Assembly (NCBI GenBank): GCA_036897625.1
Contig: JAYMTA010000343.1
Location: 1 to 30,850, forward strand
Length of the DNA: 30,850 nt
Direction of reading: 5' to 3'
Origin: Pelargonium cotyledonis
Taxonomy: Eukaryota; Streptophyta; Magnoliopsida; Geraniales; Geraniaceae
Part shown: piece by piece, positions 8,901 to 20,518 of the stretch
How positions within the stretch are numbered: position 1 is the first letter of the stretch
Layout: every line of letters begins with the position of its first letter
The notes under the pieces: generated by a model
Databases searched by the model: none
Told to the model about the DNA's origin: nothing
What the model saw: the letters and a program-made list of their open reading frames with translations, nothing else
Program-made: the position numbers and the translations under genes

Positions 8901-11900
8901 ATGAAGTTTTCGGTGGCCAAGGCATGGAGCAATGGGAGAGCAAGGGTTGGTGTCCTCCTGGTGGGTCCGGTAGAGCTTGAAACTCCGTCCCTTCTCCTCT
9001 CTACGCGCAAGGGACTACCTCAATTCATCCCACCAGACCTCCTCCCTTCTCTCCCATCTCCTAACTCTCGTCTCATCCAAGTTAGTCCTCTTCATTTGTA
9101 AGCTTCTTTCACTTGCCCACCAACTGTTTGTCAATTTGTCTCTAACAACACATGCATGGTTCACAATAATCTTGCTACGTGTTGTCCATATATATCCATC
9201 CTTTAAGTTTCAACTGACCCCGTAACTGGTAAACCTTCAATTTTGAAACAATTAGATAAAAACTAGATTTTTTTTCCACTGTAAGTTTGTTTCACCAATC
9301 TATACTGTACCCACCAATTGATTTGGTATGGTAACTTATGTTTTGGTACCTTAGACGTATTATCTGAAAACATGGTGTATCAGTCAATGATTTAACTCAA
9401 CCAAACAATTAACAGTTGATTTGGCAAGTGCCCCTGCAACCTGTAAACCTTCATTATTGAACCATTGTATAAAAAAATGAGATTTTTTTCCTTTAACCCC
9501 GGCTGAAAGATCTTTTGACTTCTACCCTTTTATAAGACTCCTGGTCCTGTTCTAATGCAAATTTTGTTTGATTTTCTAGTTGCCAGTTCTCTTACTAGAG
9601 CAAAATTGTATTTGCAGTTTAGAAGGTCTGTCATGGAAGACTATATCAGACCTTGGAGGACTACATAAGATGGTTGGTTTACATGAATATAGTATGGCAG
9701 CTGTACCAAGGGATTCTATTCAGTGCCTTCCAGAATGTGATAGCAGTAATAAACTTGGAGCATCTTTTGAGACTCCATGTGGTCGTCTTCTGGTAATTTA
9801 TCCAAATAGCTTCTTGGTTTCATGTACTTCCTTGTGGGCACTAGTTGGTTCAGCTGGGCCAGATATATTTTCATTATACAAGAGGGCAAGGGTTGGATTG
9901 TGCCTCTACTCTACCCACTTCAATATTTTCATTTTTCATTTTCCCATTCAGCATTATGTTGTCAATATATCCATGTTTTTGTATATTCGTGCAGATTAAA
10001 CCTGCTCATTACATGGAAATGATTTCCTCTTTGGGGCCAAACCTTTGGGCCACATTGGCCGATGAAGTGCCTGCATGGGTCACCAAGAAGAGGAATCGTG
10101 TCTCAGTTGATCGTACTATTAAATGGCTTGATGAATGCATTAAACTAAACAAGGTTAGTCTGTAAAAGTCCTATCCTCCTAATCTTATCTTCAAAAAATT
10201 GTTTTGGATGGCATAAGCTACTGCTTTAGATGATACTTTGTAGTCATCATATATAGCTTGAGTTATAGACTGGAATAAGTTTCATTATAAACATGGTGAA
10301 GTGTACAGAAGACTAATTCCTACCAACAAGAAAGGCACTTGTGTTTGGCTTATGCTTGGATGCTTATTTTTTTCCTACCTAAAAGGTTCTACATGACTAG
10401 AAAACTATATTGATATCAACTTTAAAACCTGTTTTTCATGAATGGTGGGCCGGTTGGATCTGCTTTGTTGTTCATTGTTCCATACCGGAAATGTGAAAAA
10501 GCTATTCCTTGTATGGTTCTCTATAGCATTGAATACCACTCATTTTTATGATGGCAGCTGCCTAAACTATTTGTTGTTAATAGTTAGATTACTTAAGTTG
10601 AATGTCATAAAAGAATAGGATTATTTTTGGAACTAGATATCACTCTGGAAGTTGAAACATTATATCAATGACTTTGATATATATATATATATATATATAT
10701 TTGATAGAGTATTTGAAGGTAAAAGCGAAGCTGATGTTTAAGTATTATAAGCCTGAATTTAAGAACATGAGGGTTTAGGAAGGACAAGCACACATCAGCT
10801 ACTGATTTGGATACGGAAGTGACCATAGTTTGGGGCGGTTGTAGGTTACAACCCTACACATATTCTCTGGAGTTTGTGCGTTTTATGTTTGCCTTTATTT
10901 AGCTCTGGTCATATGCAGCTTATGATTGGTAAACAATGTATTATGCTTTGGAGGACATTGACGGGTCAAGAGCATCATCTGATATTGCTACGAAGATGTA
11001 TCAGATATCATTGGTTTACTAAAAGTATTCAAGATCTTATTCGTACTGGGATACAGGGCACTTATATGGAATACGAAGGTCCAGGATGGAGGAACTAAAT
11101 TAGTACAACTCTTAATACAGGAACTCTCAGCGGACTTCCACAGGCTATGAATGGACAATAAATAACGGAATTATTGTGCGAATGGTAATCTGATATGCTT
11201 AACATATTATCTGAAACTAAAATATAGTCATACTAAATCAAAAAGGTCCAAGTAAGCTCTTTACTGATATACAAATTTGGATATGGTGAATTGTATTTAT
11301 AATTTTGAAATTCATTGTAGTATGAGTGTACAACTAATTACTATGTGTTTCCTAATTTAGATTTGTTGCTATTGTACATGCACTAATCCATTGTATATAG
11401 GCAGATGGAGCAGTTTTCGGGTCTGTTGTTGGAGGGTCTAATGTTGAGGAAAGGAAACAATGCGCTCAAGAGGTTGCCAAACGAGATGTATCAGGTATCT
11501 TTGTATTTCCATAATTTATAATTTTATATGTTTTTTAATTAAAATTTAATTGACAATAATATATAATCTGGTTTCATCAATCATCATAGTATATTTCTTT
11601 TCCTATAATCATTAGTTCTCATGATGCAACATATTGGTTATTGCGTATGCATTTCCATGTATTGTATGTCTCTTTCAAGGATGTATTATTTGTGTATATG
11701 TGATGAAGACATATGGCATTGTTATACATCTTATGATAATTGTATTGCCTTAATTTGACTCCTATGTAACTTTTCAACTAATTCAGAAGGTTGTTATTAG
11801 AGTTAAAGTTGCCTTGTATCTGTCATCCCTTCATAGTCTTCCACCGCGAGTTGTGTGTTTAAACGTCCAACATGCTTGATTAAACATATAGTTGATTTAT

Positions 11901-13837
11901 TTTTGCTACTAAAATTGTTTGCGTTGTGTTTATCAGAATTTCTGTTACTAATTTCATTACAAACAAACAAGTTTTACGAGCTTCTTAATGAGTAGGATAT
12001 AAAGTTTCCTTTTTTGCTATTTTGCGTCAGATATCAATCAATTTATTTTATAGTAACCATGTGGTAATCTTAGTCTTCATAGTTCTTGATGTTTTGTGTG
12101 GAGGTTTTTGGATAAGAATTTAGTTTTGGCTATCAGCATTTTCCTCTGTTGATTAGAAGACACTATGCAGGTTATTGGGTTGGAGGTTTTGGGCTCGGAG
12201 AAAGTATGGAAGAGCGCCCTGCTCTCCTCGATGCTGTTACTGTAAGACACGTCTCTTTGTGCCCAAAGTTTGAACTCATCCCTAGTCTTTTCAGTAGATT
12301 GCATCATTGCAACAAAGCAGAATTTTATTTCTCATAAAAAATGCATACATCGTGAAATATAATAAATGAATGAAGAATGTTTATAATGAAATTAATGCAT
12401 ACTTGGTTTCACTCTAGTTGAATGTTCAACAGCATTACTTTTCTTGATTGTTTTATCATCATAGGTAGGATTAGAGCTGCAGCAAAATTGAAAACATGTA
12501 TAACTTTTCCTTCATGGTTTCTGATTTTTTTTTTCTGCAACCAAATGCTCAGGAGAACTTACCAGACGAAAGGCCGCGCTTAATTTGTGGGCTTTCACTT
12601 CCAGGTATGGTTTTTCTAATTTTGCTTTAATTTGCCAAACTTCTACTCCATTGGAAATCCTCTGTTCCTGTTTCAGTTAATCAAAAGGAATTTGCATGCC
12701 TTGTGTGTACTTGTAAGCTAAGCCCATTTCAATTGATGCTACGTCTCATAAACTGTATACTGTGATACTTAGATTAGCATCAAACCTGAATTAAGAAATG
12801 ATTTTTTGAAATGTTGTATTATCATTTGGATCTGTTTATCAGATATCAGTTTGGTTCGTTGCTCGAACTTTCATCTTATCCGTTATTGTACTCTGCATGT
12901 AGCAGTATTTTTTGTGTTCTAGACTGTATCTACTTTGAGCTATATTGTTCTTAATAGATGCTTTTAGCAAAATAATTGTCTTATTTATACAGAGGAGGTC
13001 TTGCAAGGTGTTGCTTCTGGGATCGATCTTTTTGATTCAGCGTATGTAGCTCAGTCTGCTGTATATTCATAATATGAGCTAATCGTCCTTAATGTGATCT
13101 GTCTCTAAGAGTAGAATCATGCGGCTGTTTTGCAGATACACTTACCAACTTACAGTTGGAGGGTTTGCACTCACCTTTCCACTGAACAGAAATGAGGCTG
13201 AAGAATCTGATTATCCTATGTATGATAATGGAAGTGACACGACAAAGATTAATTTGAGGGCAACAGTGTACAGGTAATGTGAAGTTAGTCAAATATTGAT
13301 TTTTCCTTTATGAATATATGGATGCCGATGTTCAGATTTGTGGTTGGTTTTGGATGCAACCGAAAAGGCCAAAATGTCTTATAGTGTCTTATGCAATCCT
13401 TTAACTTTCCCTTTAAAAGAACAGCAAATATTGACATCATACTTCATCTAATCGTGTTCTTCATTTTGTTTCATCCAGAAAAGATACGTCACCAATTCTC
13501 AAAAACTGCAGTTGTTATACGTGCAAGAATCACACAAAAGCATACATAAATCATCTACTCAATGTCCACGAAATGCTGGCCCAGATTCTGCTAGAATTGT
13601 ATGATCTCTCTGTCAACAAGTTTTGTTGCTACTACGGAAATATTGCTAGCCATTTTGTGTTGCTCTGCTCTTTAAGAGAACTAATGTTCTTGCTATTGCA
13701 GGCACAATACACACCACTATATGGGATTCTTCAGCTCAATAAGAGAAGCTATCAAGGAAGACAAATTCGAAGAATTTCGACAGAGTTTTATTGAGAGCAG
13801 GCGCGAGCATATTGTTGCTGCTGCAGCATATGGATGA
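8901..13837 (+). CDS. QTRT2: Queuine tRNA-ribosyltransferase accessory subunit 2 (QTRT2)
   Basis: Non-catalytic partner of tRNA-guanine transglycosylase, which swaps G34 for queuine in tRNAs with GUN anticodons. Ten exons: 8901-9080, 9580-9792, 9995-10153, 11401-11494, 12171-12241, 12553-12604, 12993-13041, 13136-13273, 13479-13598, 13702-13837. All introns are GT-AG and the phases close to 403 aa. Recognisable family motifs are SFETPCGR, LADEVPAW, SVDRTIKWLDEC, GSVVGGSNVEER and GYWVGGFGLGE. The zinc site is complete: C329, C331, C334 and H360, with the spacing known from bacterial TGT. The GIDLFDS segment keeps Asp271 where catalytic TGT has its nucleophile, but the following loop differs from the catalytic CVxPTRxGR type. 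There is no targeting peptide, so the protein is probably cytosolic or on the outer face of mitochondria, as in animals. The poly(A) signal AATAAA is at 13980. Exon limits were called by eye. Confidence 0.9.
10154..11400 (+). other. Intron 3 of QTRT2, longest in the gene
   Basis: Intron of 1,247 bp containing an AT microsatellite (10677-10700) and a stretch around 10944-11097 that reads like protein in one frame before stops appear. No complete gene or clear mobile element was found in it. Confidence 0.6.
10677..10700. repeat. (AT)12 microsatellite
   Basis: Uninterrupted AT run inside intron 3 of QTRT2. Confidence 0.9.
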
Positions 13838-14375
13838 CTGAGTTTCTTTGTTTCTCACATAGTTGTAAGCTGTGCAGACACTCAGCTTGTTTTGCAGAAC
13901 ATGTTGTACTTCCATAGAACTGAGTAACAAGATTTGAGAATGAGGGAACCTAAAAATATACAGACGAAAATTAAAGCGAAATAAATAATTTATATAATAC
14001 CGGGTTAACAATATGTTAGTACAACATTTTGAAAATTGAAATGTACATCAGAAAACATTGAAGAACAAATGATAGGTCTTTCGTTAATATCTTCATACCA
14101 TGAAGTGATGGATGGGTTGGGCTGATGTAAGCTTTGCGGAGCTCTGGCATGGTGATGTGTTCTCAGTAACTGATACGACAGTTCAGAACAACCCGCTATG
14201 CACATCTGTCTTTCATTAATAACAAACCTCGCTCTTCATTTTTCTATTTTTAAATGGTCTCTCGCTCTTCAATTTTACTACAAGAGTTAATTATATGCAA
14301 ATTTTTAATTAGATGTCAAACTAGAATAATTGTGAGTTCCGAAAAGACAAAATCATAATAACTATCTAAATCAAC
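13838..14375 (+). other. QTRT2 3'UTR and spacer
   Basis: It begins with the QTRT2 3'UTR, with a canonical AATAAA at 13980-13985, and continues as A+T-rich spacer up to the SINE target duplication. No further gene is seen. Confidence 0.5.
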
Positions 14376-14645
14376 AGTGGCAAAATTGAACCACAACAAG
14401 TGTTTGGTGAAGCGGTGCACGTTTTACTTTCCTTAAACAAGATTTCGTTTTCGATTCATATGTTTGAAAAAATCACTTGCCGGGAGAGCTAATCCCACTT
14501 TACCTAGTAGATGCTCACGACTCGAGTGTGAATTAGTTTGAATGTAGTTGAACGACTTAAAAAGGTCAACCGTGATTTGATCACGACACATTTTGGAAAC
14601 CTCATTAAACAAAAAAAAAAAATAAATAATAGTGGCAAAATTGAA
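14376..14645 (+). mobile_element. tRNA-derived SINE with perfect 15-bp target-site duplication
   Basis: AGTGGCAAAATTGAA occurs at 14376-14390 and again at 14631-14645. Between the copies lie 240 bp with an A box TGGTGAAGCGG (14405-14415) matching the pol III consensus, a B-box-like TTTTCGATTCA (14448-14458) about 33 bases later, and a 3' tail of 12 A's plus TAAATAAT (14611-14630). This is the full structure of a SINE insertion by target-primed reverse transcription. It lies 114 bp upstream of the NDUFAF5-like start codon, in the same orientation. The intact duplication suggests a fairly recent insertion. Confidence 0.88.
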
Positions 14646-14758
14646 ATGTTAAAGGGACAAAAAGCTAATTCGTAACAGAGAAAGAAGAAAATAAGCCGCA
14701 GGTACACTTGCAGTTGCAACTGTAGCCGAAGAGAAGTGAAGCCAATTTTGTAAGAAAA

Positions 14759-17700
14759 ATGAGTGCTTTCACGGTTTATCGGAGAAGTCAGTTGCAGCCG
14801 CAACAGATAAGAAGAATCATCGGAGAAGTAGAACCCAACCGTCGTATCTTCTCGTCGGCTTCCCTTTACACGGACGCCGGCGCCGGCAATGAACCCCACC
14901 CTTCTTCCAAGGCCAAGATCTTCGATCGCCACTTCAAACGTAAACAGGTCAGCTCGTGATCTCCACTTTATATATGTAATTGCTTATATCGAAACAATGC
15001 TCCTTATCTTCGCAATTTGATTGTTTTAATGGTTAAGATAATTGAAGTTGGAGTTGTATATTTACGAGTTGTTTAGCTTTGAAGATGGTTGCTGGGGAAA
15101 AATGCTGGTGAGGATATGAAATTAGGGTTTAGAATGATTGAATTGACAGTGATGTCTTGGCATTGTCGAGTTCAACACTTCAGCTATATATCTTTTGAAT
15201 TGAAAATGGGGAAAATGCAGTTTTAGCTGTTTATAGAAGACCCTTCTGAATACCAATCAAAATTTAAAATTTTTAGCTAAACAATCGGTTAAATCTTCTT
15301 ATACACACAATAACATGGGAAGGCCTCTTAAAATTTGTCACTGTTACTATATATATATATTTTTTTTTCTTCTTTTCTTTCTGAGCTGAAATCATCAGAA
15401 TAAGCTGATATTGGTATGCTGTATATGTCAAATGGAAGCCATCAGTTGGTTCACAACTCCTTCCCCTTTTGCTATCTTGGCATTTGTAACTCTACCGGCC
15501 TAGTAGTGTGTCAAGCTTAGAGGGCCTAGTGTTGGACTTCCACTGCAACTTCCTTTCTAACTTTTGACTTGTGCTCATCCCATTGTCGATTAGATTTTGT
15601 TTTTTCTCCTGCCTCTTTGGATTCCCATCTGTCAACGTTTTGTATATTTTCGGCTTTGTATTCTTATGTTGGATGTTTTTTGGTTGTAGCGTGATCGAGC
15701 TGCATGGCTGATGCATCCAAAGGATCCCTTTATTGATACTGTTGCTGAGAACCTATTAGATCGCTTGGAGGTAGTGAGCTTTTCTGCTGTTAAGTTCTTT
15801 CTTGTCTATTTTTTCTATCTAAGGCCTAAATGTCTGGGTGATCAAGACTGCTTGCTTCCAAATTGGTTTCCTTATATACATATACACCTCTATGTTGATT
15901 GAAGGTGTATTAGGAAGTTGTTGATAAAATAGCTTGACAACATATTAAGAGGTTGTCTGAGGTAATCCTCATGTACAAATAACCACAGGTTACCAAAAAG
16001 AGTCTAATGAACTATCGTAGCACTTTGATATTTGAAGGGAATGGAAATCACCTATTCTCTGGATATTAGGAACTATGTAGGATTTTAGTTTTTGCTATCT
16101 TATTATTCATGAATTAAAATTTTTAACTCTAGATTGAGGAGTATGTACTTCAACAAGTCATATTTCTCTTAGTTTCTACCTAGATCTGTTAAACTGTATT
16201 AGCTCCTAAGTTTATGCATGTTTAGGGCGTTATTATGTGTGCAAAAGATTTGCACTATTTTTTTTGTGTGTAGGATTGTAAGAAAACATTTCCAACAGCA
16301 TTATGTTTGGGGGGTTCTTTGGAAGCTGTCAGGCGCTTGTTACGTGGTCGTGGTAAGTTATAATTCAATTGTATTTTCCTTTCCTATGATATATTTCCCT
16401 CATTATGTAGTTCATTTGTATAACTTTCATATCTATTAGTTGATGAATTTGTTTAATTTTTTTTAATGGTCGCAACTTGAGGAAGAATCAGAATATTATC
16501 CATGTGCTACTTCATGCTTTAAATTTGTGATTTGGTAGATTAGGAAAGGGTTATGAAACTTATCATTTATGACTTCTTGTTTCACATATTAAAGAAAGAT
16601 TATCGTCAACCTTTTTATGATATGATTTTTTTGGATGTGTAAAGTGAATTTTGCTGTTTATGATTTAGAATTTCACAGTTTTGAAATTTCTAACGAGTGT
16701 CTTCCCTGTATGAAAATAAAACAAAATAAAATAAAATTGAATGCACTAATTTCCAACTAACATATGAATATGTTTACTTCATTTTCTACTGTTTTATTAT
16801 TCATGTTTCAATTTTGTAAGATTCCAATGATTTGGAATTTCTTAAGTTCAGGTGGTATTGAAAAGCTTACTATGATGGATACGTCTTATGATATGATAAA
16901 ATTGTGTAAAGATGCCGAGCAAGATGCTCAAAATGGAACCATTGAAACATCCTTTGTGGTTGGAGATGAAGAGTTTTTGCCTATTAAAGAAAGGTAATAA
17001 TGTATGTCCAATTTTCTATTGATTTTCTTAAAAATTTATTCTTTATTCACATGAAATGTATTTATATTACTTAACTTCAAAATTGTGAAAGCGAAGTTCT
17101 GTGGATCTGGTAATAAGTTGCCTGGGGCTTCACTGGACAAATGATCTTCCCGGAGCCATGAGACAAGTATGTGCTTTATTTTTGCTATTACCCGTAGCAT
17201 CAACAGTTTTTGTACTATTGCCCTTTTGATCCAACACAATTAAGTATTGGCTAGATTTCATCTGTGCATGTGATTATTTAACACTGAAACAATTACTAAT
17301 TAACATATGCAACAATAATTTCATATATGAGATAACGTAAATGCGTATACATATTGTGGCCACACAATATGTCTTTTTGTGCTCTATAGTCTATACTCAT
17401 CTTGAGTCTTGACGAGGGACAACCAAAATTTCTTAAGTATTTTTTTTCTTAAATCATTTTGGAGTAGTTACTTAGCACATGAATATTGTAGTTTGTTTAG
17501 TTTTGAATTAGATTTGGTGATATTGAAAACAGAAAGAACATGTTTGTGTTCCTTCTTCCTCCCCTATTCGCTAGTATTTCTACCATTTCGTCTTTAACTG
17601 CTACCATTTTGTCTATAATCTATGGTCTCTTCTCATTGTTTTCTATCTTCTCTATTTTTGTACTTGCCCTACATCTTGTCTTTAAACTGATAACATAAAT

Positions 17701-19578
17701 TTATGGGGTAATTAGAATTTATTTTCATTTCTTTTATTGATTAACCCTCGTATAAATAGATTGTTGTTTTAATATATACTATTCTTCTCTTTCTAACATA
17801 ACGTAAGAGATTGAGTTTTTGGAATATTTGGGTGGTTAGACTATGACAAACAAACTTTAGGGGTTTGTGATATAAGTGACATTTTTAGGGTATGTGAAAT
17901 TGCACCTAATTTTATTGAGCATTTACGCCCAACCTCTCTTTTCCTTCTTTAGACACCCTTGGTTCTTTAGACAATTCCATCCATGAAAAAGCAAATTAAC
18001 CATGACTTTGCTGTTTTTGTGGCAGCAGGACATTGCATATTTGCTTCTTTTTTTCTACTGCTAGTCTCTAACTATTATTAAATGCAATTCAATACTGGTA
18101 TTCTCTGAAACAATTTCATGTTCATTGTGGCAGTGTAAAATGGCTTTGAAGCCTGATGGCCTCTTCCTAGCAGCTATTCTTGGTGGTGAAACCTTAAAGT
18201 TGTTTTTTCTCATTTTTCTTTATGGCTAAAGCAATGTGTAGCCGCATGAATTGCCAAATAAAACTTTCCTTTTCCATAGGGAACTGAGGATAGCTTGCAC
18301 CTTAGCACAAATGGAGCGTGAAGGAGGCATCAGTCCACGGATATCACCTTTAGCTCAAGTATGCATCTTGCTACCGGAATTCCCTGAATATGTTGATTTG
18401 ACAAGTTATGTCAATTTCTTTATCATTTACACTATACTCAAGTGTCCGGTTCCATTTATTTTCAGGGGAAAATAACTTTTGGGATAATATTTTCCAGTGT
18501 TTGGTTTTCAGAGGAAAATTATTGAATAGAAAACATTTTTTTTTAGTTAAATCCTAGTTTTCTTCAAAATATTTGGAAGAGAAACTTCCGCCTTTCAGAT
18601 GAAGATGACATTTCCCCCTAACAGAATATATTTTATAAAAACAAACCCGGAAAATGAACTATTTTCCTTGGACAACATTTTGGTAGATACTAATCACATA
18701 AAGTTTATGTGTTCTCAACTTAGAGCTGCATATGATTTTAGCTATTTTTATCTTATATATTTTCCGCCTCTATGTTTGTGTAGGTGAGGGATGCAGGTAA
18801 TCTTTTGAGCTGGGCAGGCTTTACTCTTTCAGGTGTTGATGTTGATCAGTATACTGTTAGGTATAACAGTGGTGAGTTTATATTTCTCTTTGGTGGACAA
18901 TTAAAACAATTGGTGGCATTTAATATATGTTTTCATTTTCCACATTTCATTCACTGAAAAAATCAAGCACTAGCTAGGACCTCTATATTCACTTGATGCC
19001 TTCAATCCAAGTTTACACTTTACATATAAAATGAAAACTAATATTTACTAGAGTACATTTTTTCAGGCCAGTATTTTAAATGTTTTTAATAAACTTTTCT
19101 GTGCTTGTGTAGCTCTGGAACTGATAGAGCATCTACGTGCAATGGGTGAAACTAATGCTCTCCTGCAGAGGAATAATGTAAGACGAGTTGTAATTGTTCC
19201 ATAACAAAACCTCTGTTTTTACAATTAATATATCGTGTACTGGTTCAGCAACTTGAAAAATTCATGTGTTTATCAATGTAACCAGATCTTAAAGAGAGAG
19301 ACTGCATTGGCAACAGCTGCTATATATGATTCGATGTTTGCAGCAGAAGATGGAACCATCCCCGCGACCTTCCAGGTTTCGAAACATGCTAGATATGTAG
19401 GCAAGCAACGATAAAAACATGACCGCGTTGGTTTGTTGTAACCATGGTCATTTCCGTTTTGCAGGTTATTTACATGACAGGATGGAGGGAGCATTCTTCT
19501 CAGCAAAAGGCGAAATGCAGAGGATCTGCTACAGTTTCTTTTGAGGATCTCCAGAAGCACCTGGGAAACGATACCTAA
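14759..19578 (+). CDS. NDUFAF5: Mitochondrial NDUFAF5-like SAM-fold protein (complex I assembly)
   Basis: Orthologue of the putative methyltransferase At1g22800; the human counterpart NDUFAF5 hydroxylates an arginine of NDUFS7 during complex I assembly. Eleven exons: 14759-14947, 15690-15770, 16274-16352, 16852-16993, 17097-17166, 18134-18198, 18280-18358, 18784-18871, 19113-19177, 19286-19375, 19465-19578. The phases close to 353 aa. Residues 1-40 are Arg/Ser-rich, like a mitochondrial presequence. Family landmarks are [75 protein letters not shown] and [14 protein letters not shown] motif I is degenerate ([10 protein letters not shown] instead of a DxGCGxG form), as I recall for plant homologues. 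The donor after 18198 (AA|GTTGTT) is weak but needed for frame. AATAAA signals lie at 19646 and 19660. Exon limits were called by eye. Confidence 0.9.
18440..18700. mobile_element. Possible MITE remnant in intron 7 of the NDUFAF5-like gene
   Basis: Two stretches, around 18470-18500 and 18645-18675, contain opposed GGAAAATA/TATTTTCC-type blocks, with phrases such as TTTTCCAGTGTTTGGTTTTC that are common in plant intronic miniature transposons. No clean terminal inverted repeats or target duplication could be set by eye. Confidence 0.3.
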
Positions 19579-20518
19579 TCTCTCACTCTTCTCAATCAGG
19601 TCACTCCATTGTTACTTATTAGTAGCATGATGAGAAAAATGAATTAATAAATTGAGAAAAATAAATACTCTGCAGAATTGTAGTTTGTTCTGAAATGTAA
19701 TAGGGATAATTTTTCCCTAGCTTGTCCACTGCATAAACTAAGTAAAATCTATATATTTTACTGTATAATTTCACTTTCAAATTGATATAAATTATATTTT
19801 ATTGTTGGTATGATACTTTTTGTTTTTGTTTACTGAGTGTCTTATGGATATCGGATTTATGTTACAATTCTCAAGTAAAATCAGCCACTACCGAGAGGTG
19901 ATGCGTGTTACCCCATACGTTACATCTACACATAAAAGAAAGTTATGAACGCGAAGTCCATTCAAGTTGCGACTTAACCAACTGTAATAGGCAGTCAACA
20001 CAGTCCATCTGGACGATCAACATAGCAGCCTATCCCTCTCTTCTTGGGACAACCTCAAACTCCAACAAAAGCGTCATCATATTCACCTAATACATAGGCC
20101 AAAATTAATATTTTGATGATGTGACATACTCTAATATTCAACTTCTATAGCACACACACTCTTACAGATTAATGCAGATTTTATGTCTTAATTATTGCCG
20201 GAAAAATGTACTTAACTCAAAATTCAATAGTCAACACCAACATTTTCAATTAACAAACTTGCGCATGTTAGCCCAACAAAGCTAAATGAAGCTAACCTGC
20301 GCAGTTATCATGATGCCCATATTCTTCTAATCTGGAAACAGAGCATATTCCATTATTCAGCATTTTTTTTATCTCACTCTCTCTCTCGCTTTCCTTCATT
20401 TCCCGTCGATTCTATATCTGACAGGCTCAGTCCTTAAAGGCCAAAATCACCCGTAATATTCTCCGAATTTGATTTCATTTTCTTGGAAAAGAAAAGGATC
20501 AGATTTTCTTTTTCTTCT
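19579..20518 (+). other. Spacer with 3'UTR and UPF0301 promoter
   Basis: The first about 100 bases are the NDUFAF5-like 3'UTR. The middle holds no recognisable gene; an open frame near 19905-20090 has no domain. A CT-rich stretch near 20370-20400 just before the UPF0301 start looks like a plant core-promoter or leader pyrimidine patch. Confidence 0.45.

Noticed and set aside
14504..14932. Minus-strand frame of 142 codons
   Set aside because: It spans the SINE and runs antisense to exon 1 of the NDUFAF5-like gene; an accident of composition.
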